64,000 nt of DNA from Streptococcus chenjunshii. GTDB taxonomy: Bacteria; Bacillota; Bacilli; Lactobacillales; Streptococcaceae. The notes beneath the pieces are model-generated. The model worked only from the letters and a program-made list of their open reading frames with translations. It made no database searches and was not told the DNA's origin. Positions 63,383-64,000 of the stretch are shown piece by piece; positions within the stretch are counted from its first letter, which is position 1, and each line of letters starts with the position of its first letter. The stretch lies in NCBI RefSeq assembly GCF_003086355.1, contig NZ_CP031733.1:186001-250000 (forward strand). Reading direction: 5' to 3'. Both the position numbers and the translations under genes were made by a program.

Positions 63383-64000
63383 ATGAAGAGTTATTGTAAA
63401 CAAGGCAAAATGCAAAAGTTTTTTTGGGAAATTTCTATGACAGCTGCAGCTGTTTGTACTCTGTTAACCCTAGGGCTGACAACTACAAATGCAGATGATA
63501 GCCTGTTTTCTGCAGACAGACAAACGGTTGATTACGACAGAGCGGCAGTTGTGGAAATGCCAATTGCTCCAGATAGTACGGAAGAGCAATTGCCAAATTC
63601 TAGTGCAGACGAAAACAGTGAATCAATCTCTTCTGTGCGTTCCGTGATTTCCGCCAGCAGCCCAGAAGAAGCATCTGAAAGGGATGAGCAAATAGAAGAA
63701 TTTGCTTCAAGTGAAGCATCAGAAGCAGGAGCTGTCCCCGCTAATGAAGAAATTGAGCTGACGGGTAATGCGAATCAGGAAGAATTGCCGGATGAAGCAG
63801 CTGTTTTTAACGAAAAAAATTCAGACTTAGGAGAGCAAAGAACCGATATTAAGGAGGTTTTAGCTGAGCAGCCCTCCAGCATCTCCACTCTTGATGCTGC
63901 TGCTTTGACTTATGCATTTGAAAAGGCCCGTTTAAAAGGGGCGACGGATGATACTATTTTAGAAGAGATCCAAAAAAACGGGCAAGTTATTCCTCCTCAT
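63383..64000 (+). CDS. Secreted acidic protein, N-terminal part; probable dextranase
   Basis: The first 206 codons of a gene that runs off the window. A signal peptide is clear: basic start, hydrophobic segment at about 17-34, and likely cleavage near TNA-DD at 37. A variable Glu/Ser/Ala-rich region follows (about 45-160), then a more ordered segment beginning SISTLDAAALTYAFEKARLK. Mutans streptococcal dextranases start this way, and I recall dexA close to rel in S. mutans, so dextranase is my best guess; no catalytic motif is in the window. Confidence 0.55.
   Translation, partial: MKSYCKQGKMQKFFWEISMTAAAVCTLLTLGLTTTNADDSLFSADRQTVDYDRAAVVEMPIAPDSTEEQLPNSSADENSESISSVRSVISASSPEEASERDEQIEEFASSEASEAGAVPANEEIELTGNANQEELPDEAAVFNEKNSDLGEQRTDIKEVLAEQPSSISTLDAAALTYAFEKARLKGATDDTILEEIQKNGQVIPPH

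Noticed and set aside
1..64000. CRISPR arrays or cas genes
   Set aside because: No regularly spaced direct repeats and no Cas-like protein were seen; the repeats near 29.2 kb are only two, long and diverged.

Overview
The window is AT-rich Firmicute DNA that I read as a mutans-group Streptococcus. The evidence is the bifunctional rel gene, dtd, a maltose/glucose EIICBA transporter, a sucrose PTS locus, a likely dextranase start at the right edge, an Rgg regulator and a 6S RNA/rarA/tRNA-Lys neighbourhood. Species level is not claimed.

Region 1 (1-13,423) is the right part of a Tn916/ICEBs1-type integrative conjugative element. It runs oriT-like hairpins, MobT relaxase, several small accessory genes, a conjugation block (VirB8-like, small membrane proteins, VirB4 ATPase, VirB6-like channel, two-domain wall hydrolase), a DUF4160/DUF2442 pair bracketed by look-alike terminators, a DUF3173 protein and a tyrosine integrase. 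It abuts the 3' end of tRNA-Lys(CTT), a plausible insertion site. The left end lies outside the window.

Region 2 (13,416-34,000) is mostly chromosomal backbone: tRNA-Lys, 6S RNA, rarA, a DUF3013 gene, prmA, rsmE, a LacI-type regulator with a PTS EIICBA gene behind a perfect LacI-type operator, an EEP-family hydrolase, a self-contained sucrose locus (LacI regulator, EIIBC, GH32 hydrolase), an IS200-type insertion, an old-yellow-enzyme oxidoreductase, an STM3941-like membrane protein, nrdI with two NrdR boxes, rel and dtd.

Region 3 (33,995-61,301) is the most interesting part: a hybrid PKS/NRPS cluster of about 26 kb with its own apparent quorum-sensing switch. An Rgg regulator converges on a tiny 15-residue hydrophobic peptide gene with a strong ribosome binding site and an extended -10 promoter. 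Between that peptide gene and the first synthase gene lies a perfect 46-bp palindrome plus smaller inverted repeats. The assembly line reads FAAL (in trans) > ACP-KS-AT-ACP-C-A-PCP-C-A(LYS2-like)-PCP > KS-(AT missing)-PCP > C-A(Ser code)-PCP-thioester reductase. Tailoring and support genes are a methyltransferase, an MFS exporter, a DrrAB-like ABC exporter, a MacB/FtsX-like ABC system whose permease is split at an A AAA AAG slippery site, an Sfp-type phosphopantetheinyl transferase and a type II thioesterase. The logic predicts a fatty-acyl lipopeptide released reductively from a C-terminal serine, possibly cyclising to a pyrrolinone.

Region 4 (61,302-64,000) returns to backbone: metK, a YrdB/DUF2568 membrane protein, and the first 206 codons of a secreted acidic protein that may be dextranase.
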